Source: Microbacterium psychrotolerans
GTDB lineage: Bacteria > Actinomycetota > Actinomycetes > Actinomycetales > Microbacteriaceae
NCBI RefSeq assembly: GCF_031085295.1
Contig: NZ_JAVFWO010000004.1
Coordinates: forward strand, 496,001-560,000
DNA: 64,000 nt
Direction: 5' to 3'
Shown piece by piece: positions 51,091 through 60,654 of the stretch; position 1 is the stretch's first letter; each line of letters begins with the position of its first letter. The position numbers and the translations under genes are program-made. The notes under the pieces are model-generated. The model saw only the letters and a program-made list of their open reading frames with translations, searched no databases and had not been told where the DNA came from.

Positions 51091-52392
51091 TCAGAGGCGG
51101 GAGGCTATGGAGCGGATGAGCGAGTGCTGGCGCCGCACCTGCTCGATCGATCGCCAGGGGGTGCGCTCACCCTCGTACTCGCTCGAGAGGTAGCCGGAGT
51201 ACCCGGCGTCCTTGAGGGCGCGGAGCACGGGCTCCCAGGGAATCTGCTGGTCTTCGAGGTTCTCGTCGATGTCGTGGAACTTGGCCTGGATGAAGACGAC
51301 GTACTTCGCGATGTCGGCGATGTCGGCGGGGTCGACGGCGATCCCGTCCATGAAGGCGGGACGACGGCCGGGCAGCTCGCCCGGCTTGAGCGGGATCGGC
51401 CGGTCCTGGAAGATGCCGGTGTCCAGCAGCAGTCCGAAGTGCTTCGTTCCGGTGCGCTCGATGAGGCCGATGTAGTCATCCACGACCTCGTGCTTGATCG
51501 GGGTCGGCGCATGGATCTCGGGGCAGATGACGACGTCGAGCTCGGCCGCGAGGTCGAGGGATCGCTCGACGGACTCCGTCCAGATCGGGTGCGGGACGAG
51601 GTCGCTCGACACGACTCCGATCTTGGGGCGCACGAAGCGGAAGCCGAGGCGCTTCGCGAGGCGGAGGTCGCGCTGCAGCATCGCCGCACCCTCGGCCGCC
51701 GTCAGATCGCGGGCGTGGAGACCGCTCGAGTGCAGGCGGGTGTCGATCCACGAGCCGTAGTTCGTGGGTTCGAGGGAGTACTTCTCGAGCAGGGCGAACC
51801 AGCGGTCGATCCACTCGCTGGTGGGATCGGGGTACCGCTCGATGTGCCCCTCGCCGAGGATCTCGACGCCGGTCGCCCCGACATCGGCGACCGCGGCGAG
51901 CGCGGTCTCGAGATCCATCACGGTGCCGAAGTCGGTCATGAAGCTGTAGAGGCTCACACCGTAGCGGAAGGGCCCGCCGTCTTCCGCCGACGTGAGGGTG
52001 ATGTGCCGTGAGACCTCGTAGGTCGACGGCTGGTGCTCCTGCGGGATGTACGACATGCGCAGTCGCAGCTGGATGGAGACCTCGTGCGCGCCCTCCGGCA
52101 GGCCGCCGGGATGCGGCACGGTGACGATCGCGGCCTCCTCCAGCGGCCAGCGCACGCCCTCCGAGTCCCAGAGCTCCTGAAGCGAATACGTGCGGCCGCC
52201 GAAGGTCCACCGCGGAACGTCCGCCCCCACGTCGACCAGATCGCCCACCCGCACCGCGACACCGTCGATGAGGGACGCCGCCATCCCGCGGTACGACGGC
52301 ATGCGGAGGCGGAACTGGAAGCCGGTGATCTCACCGCCTTCGCGCACATTCCGGAAGCCGACGGACTGGATGAGATCTCTCTCGAGAAGCAT
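51091..52392 (-). CDS. Single-chain C-glycoside-deglycosidase-like protein (beta-alpha fusion 3), altered metal site
   Basis: 433 residues. Beta domain 1-135 (GFQFRLRMPSYRGMAASLID, RTYSLQELWDSEGVRWPLEE, LRMSYIPQEHQ) joined by a very short linker to the barrel (143-433). Ligands: Glu292 (CPEIHAP), Asp324 (LLLDTGIF), then Gln369 (VFIQAKFHDI) where all other copies have His, and Glu405 (SSEYEGER). The change may alter metal choice or activity. 17 bp before fusion 2, so both are co-transcribed. Divergent from the LysR gene. Confidence 0.8.
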   Translation of the reverse strand: MLLERDLIQSVGFRNVREGGEITGFQFRLRMPSYRGMAASLIDGVAVRVGDLVDVGADVPRWTFGGRTYSLQELWDSEGVRWPLEEAAIVTVPHPGGLPEGAHEVSIQLRLRMSYIPQEHQPSTYEVSRHITLTSAEDGGPFRYGVSLYSFMTDFGTVMDLETALAAVADVGATGVEILGEGHIERYPDPTSEWIDRWFALLEKYSLEPTNYGSWIDTRLHSSGLHARDLTAAEGAAMLQRDLRLAKRLGFRFVRPKIGVVSSDLVPHPIWTESVERSLDLAAELDVVICPEIHAPTPIKHEVVDDYIGLIERTGTKHFGLLLDTGIFQDRPIPLKPGELPGRRPAFMDGIAVDPADIADIAKYVVFIQAKFHDIDENLEDQQIPWEPVLRALKDAGYSGYLSSEYEGERTPWRSIEQVRRQHSLIRSIASRL

Positions 52393-52477
52393 CGATGCTC
52401 GCTCTCTGGGTGGGGACCACGACGTCGTCGAGGGCCGGGAAGTCGCTTCAAGACTATCAGCGTTAGGCCTATTTCAG

Positions 52478-52504
52478 ACATAAGTAAGTGTGATGAGCGC
52501 ATAA
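52478..52504 (-). promoter_or_regulatory. Shared regulatory box, copy 2 (twin-fusion operon / lysR)
   Basis: ACATAAGTA (52478-52486), 10 bp, GCGCATAA (52497-52504), 86-112 bp before the fusion-3 ATG, in the space shared with lysR. The 218-bp space 52393-52610 also has TAGTCT (52456-52451) as possible -10 and TACACT (52568-52573) for lysR. No gene is seen in it. Confidence 0.6.
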
Positions 52505-52610
52505 TCGCGACGTGGTCTGCCCATCGTTGCGAGCGATGCCGCCTACCGTGCACATAGATTGCGCGGATACACTGTTTCGAGGCGTCCCGAAAAACGAGGA
52601 GCACATCGTC

Positions 52611-53567
52611 GTGTCCGATCAACCGCTCCTCTCGCGGCTCGACCTGAACCTGCTCGTCGCGCTGGACGCTCTCCTCACCGAGCGCAGCGTGACGCGCGCC
52701 GCGGAGCGACTGCACCTGAGCCAGCCGGCGCTGAGTGCGTCCCTGGCGCGGCTGCGGACGCACTTCAACGACCCGATCCTCGCCCGCCGCGGCAACACCT
52801 ACGAGCTCACGCCGCTCGCGCTCCGCCTCACCGAGCACACGACGACGGCCCTGGAAGCAGCGCGCCGTGTCTTCGAGAGCCAGGCGACGTGGAGTCCGCG
52901 GGAGTCGACCCGCGAGTTCTCGATCTACGGCTCGGACTACGGCTTCGCGACCATCGGCAGCGAGGTATCACGTCTCGCCGCCGAGGCTGCGCCCGGCGTG
53001 CGCTTCCGCTTCATGCTCCACAACCCGTCGATCGTCGACGACGCGCTCAACCGGCTGCGCTCGGCCGACGGCATGGTCATCCCGCACGGATACCTCGCCG
53101 ACCTTCCCTACGCCGACCTGTGGCGCGACGGCTGGGTCGTGGTCGCCTCGCAGTCGAACGAACGGGTCGGCGACGAACTCACGATGGACGTGCTCGGCGC
53201 GCTGCCGTGGGTCTTCACGTATCAATCCCGCACGGCGTTCACCTCAGCGGCACGGCAGCTGCAGCAGCTCGGCATCGAACCACACGTCGAAGCGGTGGTC
53301 GAGAGCTTCCTCGCCCTGCCTCACTTCATCGCTGGGACGAATCGCCTCGGCCTGATCCAGGCCGGACTCGCCCACGTCGCGGAGTCCGTCGCGGGTGTCC
53401 GCATCCTCGAAGCCCCCTTCGACGCGACGCCCGTCGTCAACGCGCTGTGGTGGCATCCCGTGCACGGCCGCGACCCCGAGCACGCGTGGATGCGCGGCAT
53501 CTTCGCACAGGCCGCGGCATCGGTGTCGAGCGGCCGGACCACCGTCCCGGTCGCCGAGCCGGTCTGA
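52611..53567 (+). CDS. LysR-family regulator (NodD/LinR-like)
   Basis: 318 residues from GTG 52611 (SD GAGGAG 9 nt upstream); a longer in-frame reading from 52512 lacks an SD and conserved sequence. HTH in LDLNLLVALDALLTERSVTR, AAERLHLSQPALSASLARLR and DPILARRG, typical of the NodD-like group. The C-terminal effector domain should bind a small aromatic or sugar ligand. Divergent from the fusion operon, and the shared box fits LysR spacing. Confidence 0.9.
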   Translation: MSDQPLLSRLDLNLLVALDALLTERSVTRAAERLHLSQPALSASLARLRTHFNDPILARRGNTYELTPLALRLTEHTTTALEAARRVFESQATWSPRESTREFSIYGSDYGFATIGSEVSRLAAEAAPGVRFRFMLHNPSIVDDALNRLRSADGMVIPHGYLADLPYADLWRDGWVVVASQSNERVGDELTMDVLGALPWVFTYQSRTAFTSAARQLQQLGIEPHVEAVVESFLALPHFIAGTNRLGLIQAGLAHVAESVAGVRILEAPFDATPVVNALWWHPVHGRDPEHAWMRGIFAQAAASVSSGRTTVPVAEPV

Positions 53568-53610
53568 GAGCCACCGTCACGGACGCGGCCGGCCGGCACC
53601 GTGGCGCTCG

Positions 53611-54858
53611 CTATGACGTGCCCAGCCGCTCTCCTGCCTGCGCGTCCCGCTCGAGGGCGCGCCGCGACGCCAGCACCGCGCCGAGGGCCGTCAGGCCGGA
53701 GGCGAGCAGAACCACCGTCGCGGACACGGCCATGTTCGCCGTCGGCCCGTAGTCCGCGGTCAACTGGCCGCCGGCCCAGGATCCGCCCGCGATCCCCACG
53801 TTGAACAGCACCACGATCGACGCACTGGCGAGGTCGCGGAGTCGATCGGATGCCGCCCGCATGAGCGCCGTCTGGATCAGCGGGAACATCGCACCCGTGC
53901 CCGCGCCCCACACGGCGAGCGCGACGACCACGACCGGCGTGGTCTGCGGCAGGAGCGCGAGCGCCGCGAACGCGATGACGAACGCGAGCAGCGTGGCAGT
54001 GAGCGCCGTTCGGGGGAACCGGTCGGCCAGCGTGCCCGCCACGGCGACGCCCAGCATGCCCGCCGCACCGAACACGAACAGCAGCGCGCTCGCCCAGCCG
54101 TCCGCGATGCCGGCGGCCTCGCCCAGGTAGGGCCGGATGTACACGAACGACAGGAACTGCGCCAGGCCGATGAGCAGGCCGGCGATCCCGAACGCGAGGA
54201 GGGGAGGCAGCGATCGGTCCTGACGCAGGGGCGCGCGCTCCCCCGCCGCCACCGGCACGACCACGGACGTGGGAAGCCGGCGGAGGACGACGGCGGCGAG
54301 CGCCAGCATCCCGATCCCCATCACGGCGAACGAGACGCGCCAGCTGGTGAGCTGCGCCAGCGCGGTGGCGGCCGGAAGGCCGAGGACCGTCGCCGCCGTG
54401 CCGCCGCCGGTGACGAGGGCGAGCCCGCGACCGAGCTGCGCACCCGACAGGAGGGACGACGCGTAGACGATGACGATCGCCCAGAACACGCCGTGCGCGA
54501 TCGCCGCGACCACCCGGGTCGCGAGGGCGAACTCGTAGCTCGGCGCGAACGCCGTCGCCACGTTGGCGAGCGCGAACACCGCGAGCGAGACGGCCACCAC
54601 GATTCGCCGGTCGATCCTGCGGGTCGCCCTGGTGAGGGGGAGGCTCGTGCCGATCACGACGATCGCCCATACCGAGACGAGCAGCCCGATCCGCTGCGGA
54701 TCGACTCCGAGGTCGGCGGCCATCTCCGGCATGAGGCCCGCCGGCAGCGACTCGGCAGTGACGGTGACGAAGACGCCGAGGGAGAGCAGGAGCAGCGCTC
54801 CGAGCGGCAGGCGCGCGGGCGGCGCGGCGACGGTGAGGGATGCGGTGGACGCGGTCAT
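53611..54858 (-). CDS. MFS transporter, DHA1/AraJ-like
   Basis: 415 residues, 12 TM segments. TM1 has SLGVFVTVTAESLPAGLMPEM, as in sugar-efflux/AraJ- and chloramphenicol-type exporters; the motif A region is weak (PLTRATRRIDRR). Leaderless: TAGCCT (54870-54865) ends 6 nt before the ATG. Its promoter has a 20-bp spacer covered by a dyad, so it is probably switched on by the divergent MerR protein. Confidence 0.87.
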   Translation of the reverse strand: MTASTASLTVAAPPARLPLGALLLLSLGVFVTVTAESLPAGLMPEMAADLGVDPQRIGLLVSVWAIVVIGTSLPLTRATRRIDRRIVVAVSLAVFALANVATAFAPSYEFALATRVVAAIAHGVFWAIVIVYASSLLSGAQLGRGLALVTGGGTAATVLGLPAATALAQLTSWRVSFAVMGIGMLALAAVVLRRLPTSVVVPVAAGERAPLRQDRSLPPLLAFGIAGLLIGLAQFLSFVYIRPYLGEAAGIADGWASALLFVFGAAGMLGVAVAGTLADRFPRTALTATLLAFVIAFAALALLPQTTPVVVVALAVWGAGTGAMFPLIQTALMRAASDRLRDLASASIVVLFNVGIAGGSWAGGQLTADYGPTANMAVSATVVLLASGLTALGAVLASRRALERDAQAGERLGTS

Positions 54859-54864
54859 GCAGCG

Positions 54865-54896
54865 AGGCTAAACTTTGACATCAATGTCAATGTCAA
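54865..54896 (-). promoter_or_regulatory. MerR-type promoter (20-bp spacer) with palindromic operator
   Basis: Minus strand -35 TTGACA (54896-54891), 20-bp spacer, -10 TAGCCT (54870-54865). The operator TTGACAT-CA-ATGTCAA (54875-54890) fills the spacer. Stretched spacers of 19-20 bp are a hallmark of MerR-activated promoters. Confidence 0.75.
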
Positions 54897-54935
54897 GCTT
54901 TCGAGCGACATGAAACAGCACGGAGGCCAAGCGCG

Positions 54936-55316
54936 ATGAAGATCGGCGAGCTGTCGGAGCGCACCGGCATCCCCACGCGCATGCTGCGGTACTACGAGGA
55001 GCAGGGCCTGCTCTCGTCGGAGCGGTCGGCGAACGGCTATCGGGCGTACGACGAGTCCGACGTCGATCGCGCCACGAGGGCACGCGGTCTCGTCCAGGCG
55101 GGGCTCACCACGCGCCTCGCCAAGGTGGTGCTCGACGTCGAGCAGCAGCGCGCGATCGCCCAGCCCACATGTTCGCGCGAGCTCGCCGAGATGCTCGCGA
55201 CGGAGCTTGCCGCCCTCGAGGACCGCCTCGCCTGCCTGACCAAGAGCCGCGATGCCGTGGCGGAGTTCCTCGAACGCACCCGCAACGGCGACCTGGTGCG
55301 CGGCGGGGCGGCGTAG
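54936..55316 (+). CDS. MerR-family regulator
   Basis: 126 residues, SD GGAGG 9 nt upstream. N-terminal winged helix MKIGELSERTGIPTRMLRYY then EEQGLL and ANGYRAYDESDVDR; a coiled dimerisation helix; only two Cys (TCSRELAEM, RLACLTK), not a mercury or copper metal-binding set. Divergent from an MFS exporter, which it most likely activates in response to an exported compound. Confidence 0.92.
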   Translation: MKIGELSERTGIPTRMLRYYEEQGLLSSERSANGYRAYDESDVDRATRARGLVQAGLTTRLAKVVLDVEQQRAIAQPTCSRELAEMLATELAALEDRLACLTKSRDAVAEFLERTRNGDLVRGGAA

Positions 55317-55469
55317 CGGCATCCGCTCGCCGGCGCCGCCCGCTCGCCTGCTCGCCTGCTCGCCGGTGACCCGGCTGGCGCGTCCGGGCGCAGTTTGTCA
55401 ACCCCCGGGCGCGGGCGGGAGAACCGCCTCTACCGTGAAGGTCCCCTCGACCCCCCGAGTGAGGTGACC

Positions 55470-56579
55470 ATGTGCGCACGCCCGCTGACGGCGTCCGACT
55501 CCGCTGCGCCCGACCTGCAGGGCCTCCGGATCGGGATGCTGGCACCGATCGCGTGGCGCACGCCTCCCGTGGCCTACGGGCCCTGGGAGCAGGTCGCCTC
55601 GATGCTCACCGAGGGTCTGGTGCGGCGCGGGATCGACGTGACGCTCTTCGCGACGGCGGATTCCGTGACCTCCGCCCGTCTCGAATCCGTCGCGCCGCAC
55701 GGCTACGCGGAGGACCCCCGCATGGAGGGCCGAGTCTGGGAGGCCCTCCATGTGGCCCGCGCGCTCGGCCGCTCCGCCGAGTACGACCTCATCCACAACC
55801 ACCTCGACTGGCTGCCGCTCGCCTTCGACGCGGAGTGGCGCTCGCCGCTGGTGACGACCATCCACGGCTTCTCCGGTGCCGGCATCCTGCCCGCGTACGA
55901 GCGCTCCCGCTCGACATTCGTGTCGATCTCGGATGCCGACCGGGCGCCGACGCTCGAGTACGCCGCGACGATCCCGCACGGCATCGACCTGGACGCCTTC
56001 CCGCTCGGCCCCGGCGGCGACGACCTGATCGTCTTCAGCCGCATCCACCCCGACAAGGGCATCGTCGACGCCATCGACATCGCGGCGCGGGCCGGGCGGC
56101 GGCTGCTCATCGCAGGCATCGTCCAGGACGAGGCGTACTTCCGCGAGTGCGTACAGCCTCGCATCGACGGGGAGCGCGTCGTCCACCTCGGCGCCGTGAC
56201 GGCAGATGACCGGCCCTCCGTCCTGGGAGCGGCGGCAGCCCTCCTGCATCCCGTGCACTTCGACGAGCCCTTCGGGCTCTCGGTCGCCGAGGCGATGGCC
56301 TGCGGAACGCCGGTCGTCGCCTATCGCCGCGGGGCGATGGCCGAGGTGGTCGACCCCGGGGTGACCGGCATCCTCGTCGATCCGCAGTCCGACGACAGGC
56401 TCGAGCGCGCGGCAGCCGCCGTCGACGACGCGGTGGCCCTCGACCGTGGCAGCGTCCGCGCGCGGGCACGCGCACGCTTCGGCATCGACCGGATGGTGGA
56501 TGCCTATCTCGACGTCTACCGCGACGTCATCGCCCACCGTGGGAACCCTCGCCATCCGATGCGCGCCCGCGCATCGTAG
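55470..56579 (+). CDS. Glycosyltransferase family 4 protein (first of cluster)
   Basis: 369 residues from ATG 55470, SD GTGAGGTG. GT-B fold: IGMLAPIAWRTPPVAYGPWE at the N-terminus, PHGIDLDAF linker, FSRIHPDKG, and the nucleotide-sugar E-x7-E segment EPFGLSVAEAMACGTPVVAY. The N-terminal sequence resembles actinobacterial glycosyltransferases that build alpha-mannoside or similar glycans. First gene of a three-gene unit. Confidence 0.88.
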   Translation: MCARPLTASDSAAPDLQGLRIGMLAPIAWRTPPVAYGPWEQVASMLTEGLVRRGIDVTLFATADSVTSARLESVAPHGYAEDPRMEGRVWEALHVARALGRSAEYDLIHNHLDWLPLAFDAEWRSPLVTTIHGFSGAGILPAYERSRSTFVSISDADRAPTLEYAATIPHGIDLDAFPLGPGGDDLIVFSRIHPDKGIVDAIDIAARAGRRLLIAGIVQDEAYFRECVQPRIDGERVVHLGAVTADDRPSVLGAAAALLHPVHFDEPFGLSVAEAMACGTPVVAYRRGAMAEVVDPGVTGILVDPQSDDRLERAAAAVDDAVALDRGSVRARARARFGIDRMVDAYLDVYRDVIAHRGNPRHPMRARAS

Positions 56580-56592
56580 GGAGGGAGAAACC

Positions 56593-57711
56593 ATGCGATT
56601 CGGATTCCTGTCGACGTATCCGCCGACCCGCTGCGGCCTCGCGACGTTCACGCGCTCGCTGGCCGTCGCGCTCGCCGACCAGCGCTCGGGCCCTGCAGCC
56701 GTCGTGCGGGTGCTCGACCCGGCCGAGGCGCCGGCGCCCGCCGCCGAGCCGGAGGTGCGCATCGCCGCCGTCCTGCGCGCGGGCGATGTGCGCAGTCAGC
56801 GCGCTGCCGCTCGCGCCCTCAACGCGTGCGATGCGGCGATCGTTCAGCACGAGTACGGCATCTACGGCGGTGCCGACGGCGATGAGGTGCTGAGCGTCCT
56901 CGAGGCGCTCCGCGTCCCCGTGATCACCGTTCTGCATACCGTGCTGCACCAGCCGAGCCCTGGCCAGAAGCGCGTGCTCGAACGGGTCGTCGAGCTCACG
57001 ACGGCGGCGGTCGTCATGACCGACCGCGCCCACGACACGCTCCACGCGCACTTCCTGGTGGACGGCGCGAAGGTCCACGTCATCCCGCACGGCGCCGCGC
57101 TGCCGCCGCGTCAGTCGCTGCACCGCCGGGGCACGGCGCCGACGATCCTCACGTGGGGGCTCATCGCACCCGGCAAGGGCATCGAGCGAGGCATCGCCGC
57201 CGTCGCCGCCCTGCGCGAGCGCGGCGTCGAGGCGACCTACGTCGTCGCCGGGCAGACGCACCCCAAGGTGCTGGCGCACGATGGCGAGGCGTACCGCGAC
57301 TCGCTCGTCGCGCTCACCCGCCGGCTCGGTGTCGAGGCATCCGTCCGATTCGTCAACCGGTACCTCACGCCCGAGGACCTCGCCGGGCTGCTGAGCGCCG
57401 CCGACACAGTGCTGCTGCCCTACGACTCGCTCGAGCAGGCGACGTCCGGAGTGCTCGTCGAGGCGCTCGCGGCAGGGGTGCCGGTCGTCGCGACGGCGTT
57501 CCCGCACGCCGTGGAGGTGCTCACCGGAGCGGCGGGGATGACCGTGCCGCACGACGATCCGCACGCGATGGCACTCGGCCTCGAGCAGATGCTTCAGCGC
57601 GGCGACGACCGCCGGGCCGCCCGGCGACACGGCTCGGGGCTTTCCTGGCCGGAGGTCGCCGAGCGGTATCTCGACCTGGCGGAGAGACTGCGCGCGGAGC
57701 AGGCGGCGTGA
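56593..57711 (+). CDS. Glycosyltransferase (GT4-like)
   Basis: 372 residues from ATG 56593, SD GAGGGAGA. MRFGFLSTYPPTRCGLATFT at the start (the TYPPxxCGIA motif of this group), HEYGIYGG, PHGAALPP, WGLIAPGKGIERGIAAV, and ATSGVLVEALAAGVPVVATA. It probably adds a sugar in the same pathway as its neighbour. Overlaps the next gene by 4 bp (GTGA). Confidence 0.88.
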   Translation: MRFGFLSTYPPTRCGLATFTRSLAVALADQRSGPAAVVRVLDPAEAPAPAAEPEVRIAAVLRAGDVRSQRAAARALNACDAAIVQHEYGIYGGADGDEVLSVLEALRVPVITVLHTVLHQPSPGQKRVLERVVELTTAAVVMTDRAHDTLHAHFLVDGAKVHVIPHGAALPPRQSLHRRGTAPTILTWGLIAPGKGIERGIAAVAALRERGVEATYVVAGQTHPKVLAHDGEAYRDSLVALTRRLGVEASVRFVNRYLTPEDLAGLLSAADTVLLPYDSLEQATSGVLVEALAAGVPVVATAFPHAVEVLTGAAGMTVPHDDPHAMALGLEQMLQRGDDRRAARRHGSGLSWPEVAERYLDLAERLRAEQAA

Positions 57712-58763
57712 TCCCGGCCGAGCTGCCCCTCGCCCACCTGGAGGCCATGACCGACGAGCGCGGCCTGTTCGAGCACGCTCGGGGGTCCGCGCCGCGGCGT
57801 GAGCTCGGCTACTGCCTCGATGACGTCGCGCGCGGGCTCGCGCTCACCGCGCGGGAGGATGGGCGCTCGGATGCCGCGGCCGCCCTGGCCGACCGCTACC
57901 TGCGTTTCGTCGAGGCGGCGATCGCCGACGACGGCCGCGTGCGCAACCGGAGAGCCGCAGACGGGCGCTGGACGGACGAGCCGAGCACCGGTGACTGGTG
58001 GGGGCGCGCGCTGTGGGGGCTCGGCGCCGCTGCTCGCTGGTCGGCGCGGCCGTCGCTACGCGGCCGGGCGCTGCGGGCGTTCGATCGCGCGGCCCAGGCG
58101 CGCTCCCCGTGGCTGCGCGCGCGGTGCTTCGCGGCGATCGGCGCCGCCGAGGTCGCTGCCGCGGCCGAGACGGATGGGGAGCCGCGGGTGTCGCCGGGCT
58201 CGGCCGCTGCTGCACGCCGGATGCTGCGCGACGCCGCCGCGGCGGTCGCTGCCCGCGACCCGGGGGCTCGCGGCTGGTCGTGGCCCGAGCAACGCCTCCG
58301 CTACGCGAACGCGGCCATACCCGAGGCGCTGATCGCGGCAGCCCACGCGCTCGGTGACGCCCGCTGCCTCGAGCGCGGACTCGACCTGCTCGACTTCCTC
58401 GTCGCCACCGAGACGGCGCTGGACGGGCATCTCTCGCTGACGCCCGTCACCGGCCGCGGGCCGCACGACACCGCTCCCGCGTTCGATCAGCAGCCGATCG
58501 AGGCGGCCGCTCTCGCACAGGCGTGCCTGCGGGCGTTCGAGGTCACCGCCGACAGCCGCTGGCTGCGGCCGCTGCGTGCGACCTGGGCGTGGTTCGAGGG
58601 CCGCAACGACATCGGCGTCGCCCTGTTCGACCCCGAGACCGGCGCCGGATACGACGGCCTCACTCCGACCGGCCGGAACGACAACCGAGGGGCGGAATCG
58701 ACGCTGGCCGCCCTCAGCACGCTGCAGTGCGTGGGCCGCGTCGCCGCGGTCGCACCCGTGTGA
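57708..58763 (+). CDS. Predicted (alpha/alpha)-barrel glycosidase-like protein
   Basis: 351 residues from GTG 57708. Helical, Ala-rich, with aromatic/acidic motifs at regular spacing: RRELGYCLDDVARGLALTAR, TGDWWGRALWGLG, RGWSWPEQRLRYANAAIPEA, AFDQQPIEAAALA, GYDGLTPTGRNDNRGAEST. This pattern fits an (alpha/alpha)6-barrel sugar-active protein. The reaction is unknown; coupling to two glycosyltransferases suggests processing of the same glycan. Confidence 0.7.
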   Translation: MIPAELPLAHLEAMTDERGLFEHARGSAPRRELGYCLDDVARGLALTAREDGRSDAAAALADRYLRFVEAAIADDGRVRNRRAADGRWTDEPSTGDWWGRALWGLGAAARWSARPSLRGRALRAFDRAAQARSPWLRARCFAAIGAAEVAAAAETDGEPRVSPGSAAAARRMLRDAAAAVAARDPGARGWSWPEQRLRYANAAIPEALIAAAHALGDARCLERGLDLLDFLVATETALDGHLSLTPVTGRGPHDTAPAFDQQPIEAAALAQACLRAFEVTADSRWLRPLRATWAWFEGRNDIGVALFDPETGAGYDGLTPTGRNDNRGAESTLAALSTLQCVGRVAAVAPV

Positions 58764-58832
58764 CGCGCTACCCGGGTCGGCCACCGCCGGGCCGCGGCAT
58801 CCGTCGCCCTTGTGACACGGCAGAATCGAACG

Positions 58833-59708
<876 letters not shown>

Positions 59709-59734
59709 GGCGTTGCGCTTCCCGGCTGCCGCGA

Positions 59735-60625
59735 TCAGACCAGGCGCAACTCGGCGTCGATGGCCGCCGCGGTCCGCTGCAGCGGCGGCAGGTACTGGGC
59801 GACGACGTGGTCGATGCTGTCGCGGGTGGCACTGGTCGAGACGTTGACGGCCGCGACCACGTCGCCGCGGCGATCGTGCAGCGGCACGGCGACCGAGCGC
59901 AGGCCGGGCTCGAGCTCGCCGTCCACGAGCGCCCACCCCTGCTCCCGCACGCGTGCAAGTTCGTCCCGCAGCGCGCCGGGACTCGTCACGGTGCGGTCGG
60001 TGAGCGCCGGGAAAGCGGATGCCGCGAGCACCGCGTCGCGCTCGGCAGCTGGCATCCCTGCGAGCAGCACGCGTCCCATCGACGTCGCGAAGGCGGGGAA
60101 CCTCGTGCCGATCGTGATGCGCACGCTCATGATGCGGCGCGTCGGAACGCGCGCGATGTACACGATCTCCTCGCCGTCGAGCACCGCCGCCGACACGCTC
60201 TCGTCGACCTCGCGCGACAGCCGCTCGAGGTGCGGCTGCACGATCTCGGGGATCGACAGCGCCGAGAGGTAGCTGAAGCCCAGCTCGAGCACCCGCGGCG
60301 TCAGGGCGAAGAGCCGGTCGCGCCCGCGGACGTAGCCCAGCTCCTCGAGGGTGCGGAGGAACCGTCCGGCGGCAGCGCGCGTGATGTCGGCGCGTCGCGC
60401 GACCTCGCTCAGCGTGAGCTCCGGGTGGTCGGCGTCGAAGGCGCGGATGACGGCGAGCCCGCGCGCGAGGGACTGCACGGTGTCTCTGCCCGAACCGGGG
60501 CTCGCGTCGACGATGCTCGGATCTGCGTACTGTGCCGGCGCTCTGCCGGGGCCGGCAGCCGCGTCGCCCGTAGCCGGGTCGCTGCGGCGGTCGGCCGTGG
60601 CGGGCACATCGCTGGTCGCGGTCAC
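59735..60625 (-). CDS. IclR-family regulator (PcaR/PobR-like)
   Basis: 296 residues from GTG 60625 (TAGGGT 60637-60632, 6 nt upstream). A 45-residue polar tail precedes the winged HTH (SLARGLAVIRAFDADHPELT, LSEVARRADITRAAAGRFLR). The effector domain has VYIARVPTRRIMSVRITIGT and FATSMGRVLLAGMP, typical of PcaR-type regulators of the beta-ketoadipate path. It follows the CoA-transferase/thiolase genes on the same strand and probably controls them through the dyads at 63304-63330. Confidence 0.9.
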   Translation of the reverse strand: MTATSDVPATADRRSDPATGDAAAGPGRAPAQYADPSIVDASPGSGRDTVQSLARGLAVIRAFDADHPELTLSEVARRADITRAAAGRFLRTLEELGYVRGRDRLFALTPRVLELGFSYLSALSIPEIVQPHLERLSREVDESVSAAVLDGEEIVYIARVPTRRIMSVRITIGTRFPAFATSMGRVLLAGMPAAERDAVLAASAFPALTDRTVTSPGALRDELARVREQGWALVDGELEPGLRSVAVPLHDRRGDVVAAVNVSTSATRDSIDHVVAQYLPPLQRTAAAIDAELRLV

Positions 60626-60654
60626 CGGCTCACCCTACCGACCCGGTGCGCGGG

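Noticed and set aside
55320..55375. Short CTCGCCTG direct repeats as a CRISPR or regulatory array
   Set aside because: Only two or three degenerate 8-mers without spacers; simple sequence in GC-rich DNA.
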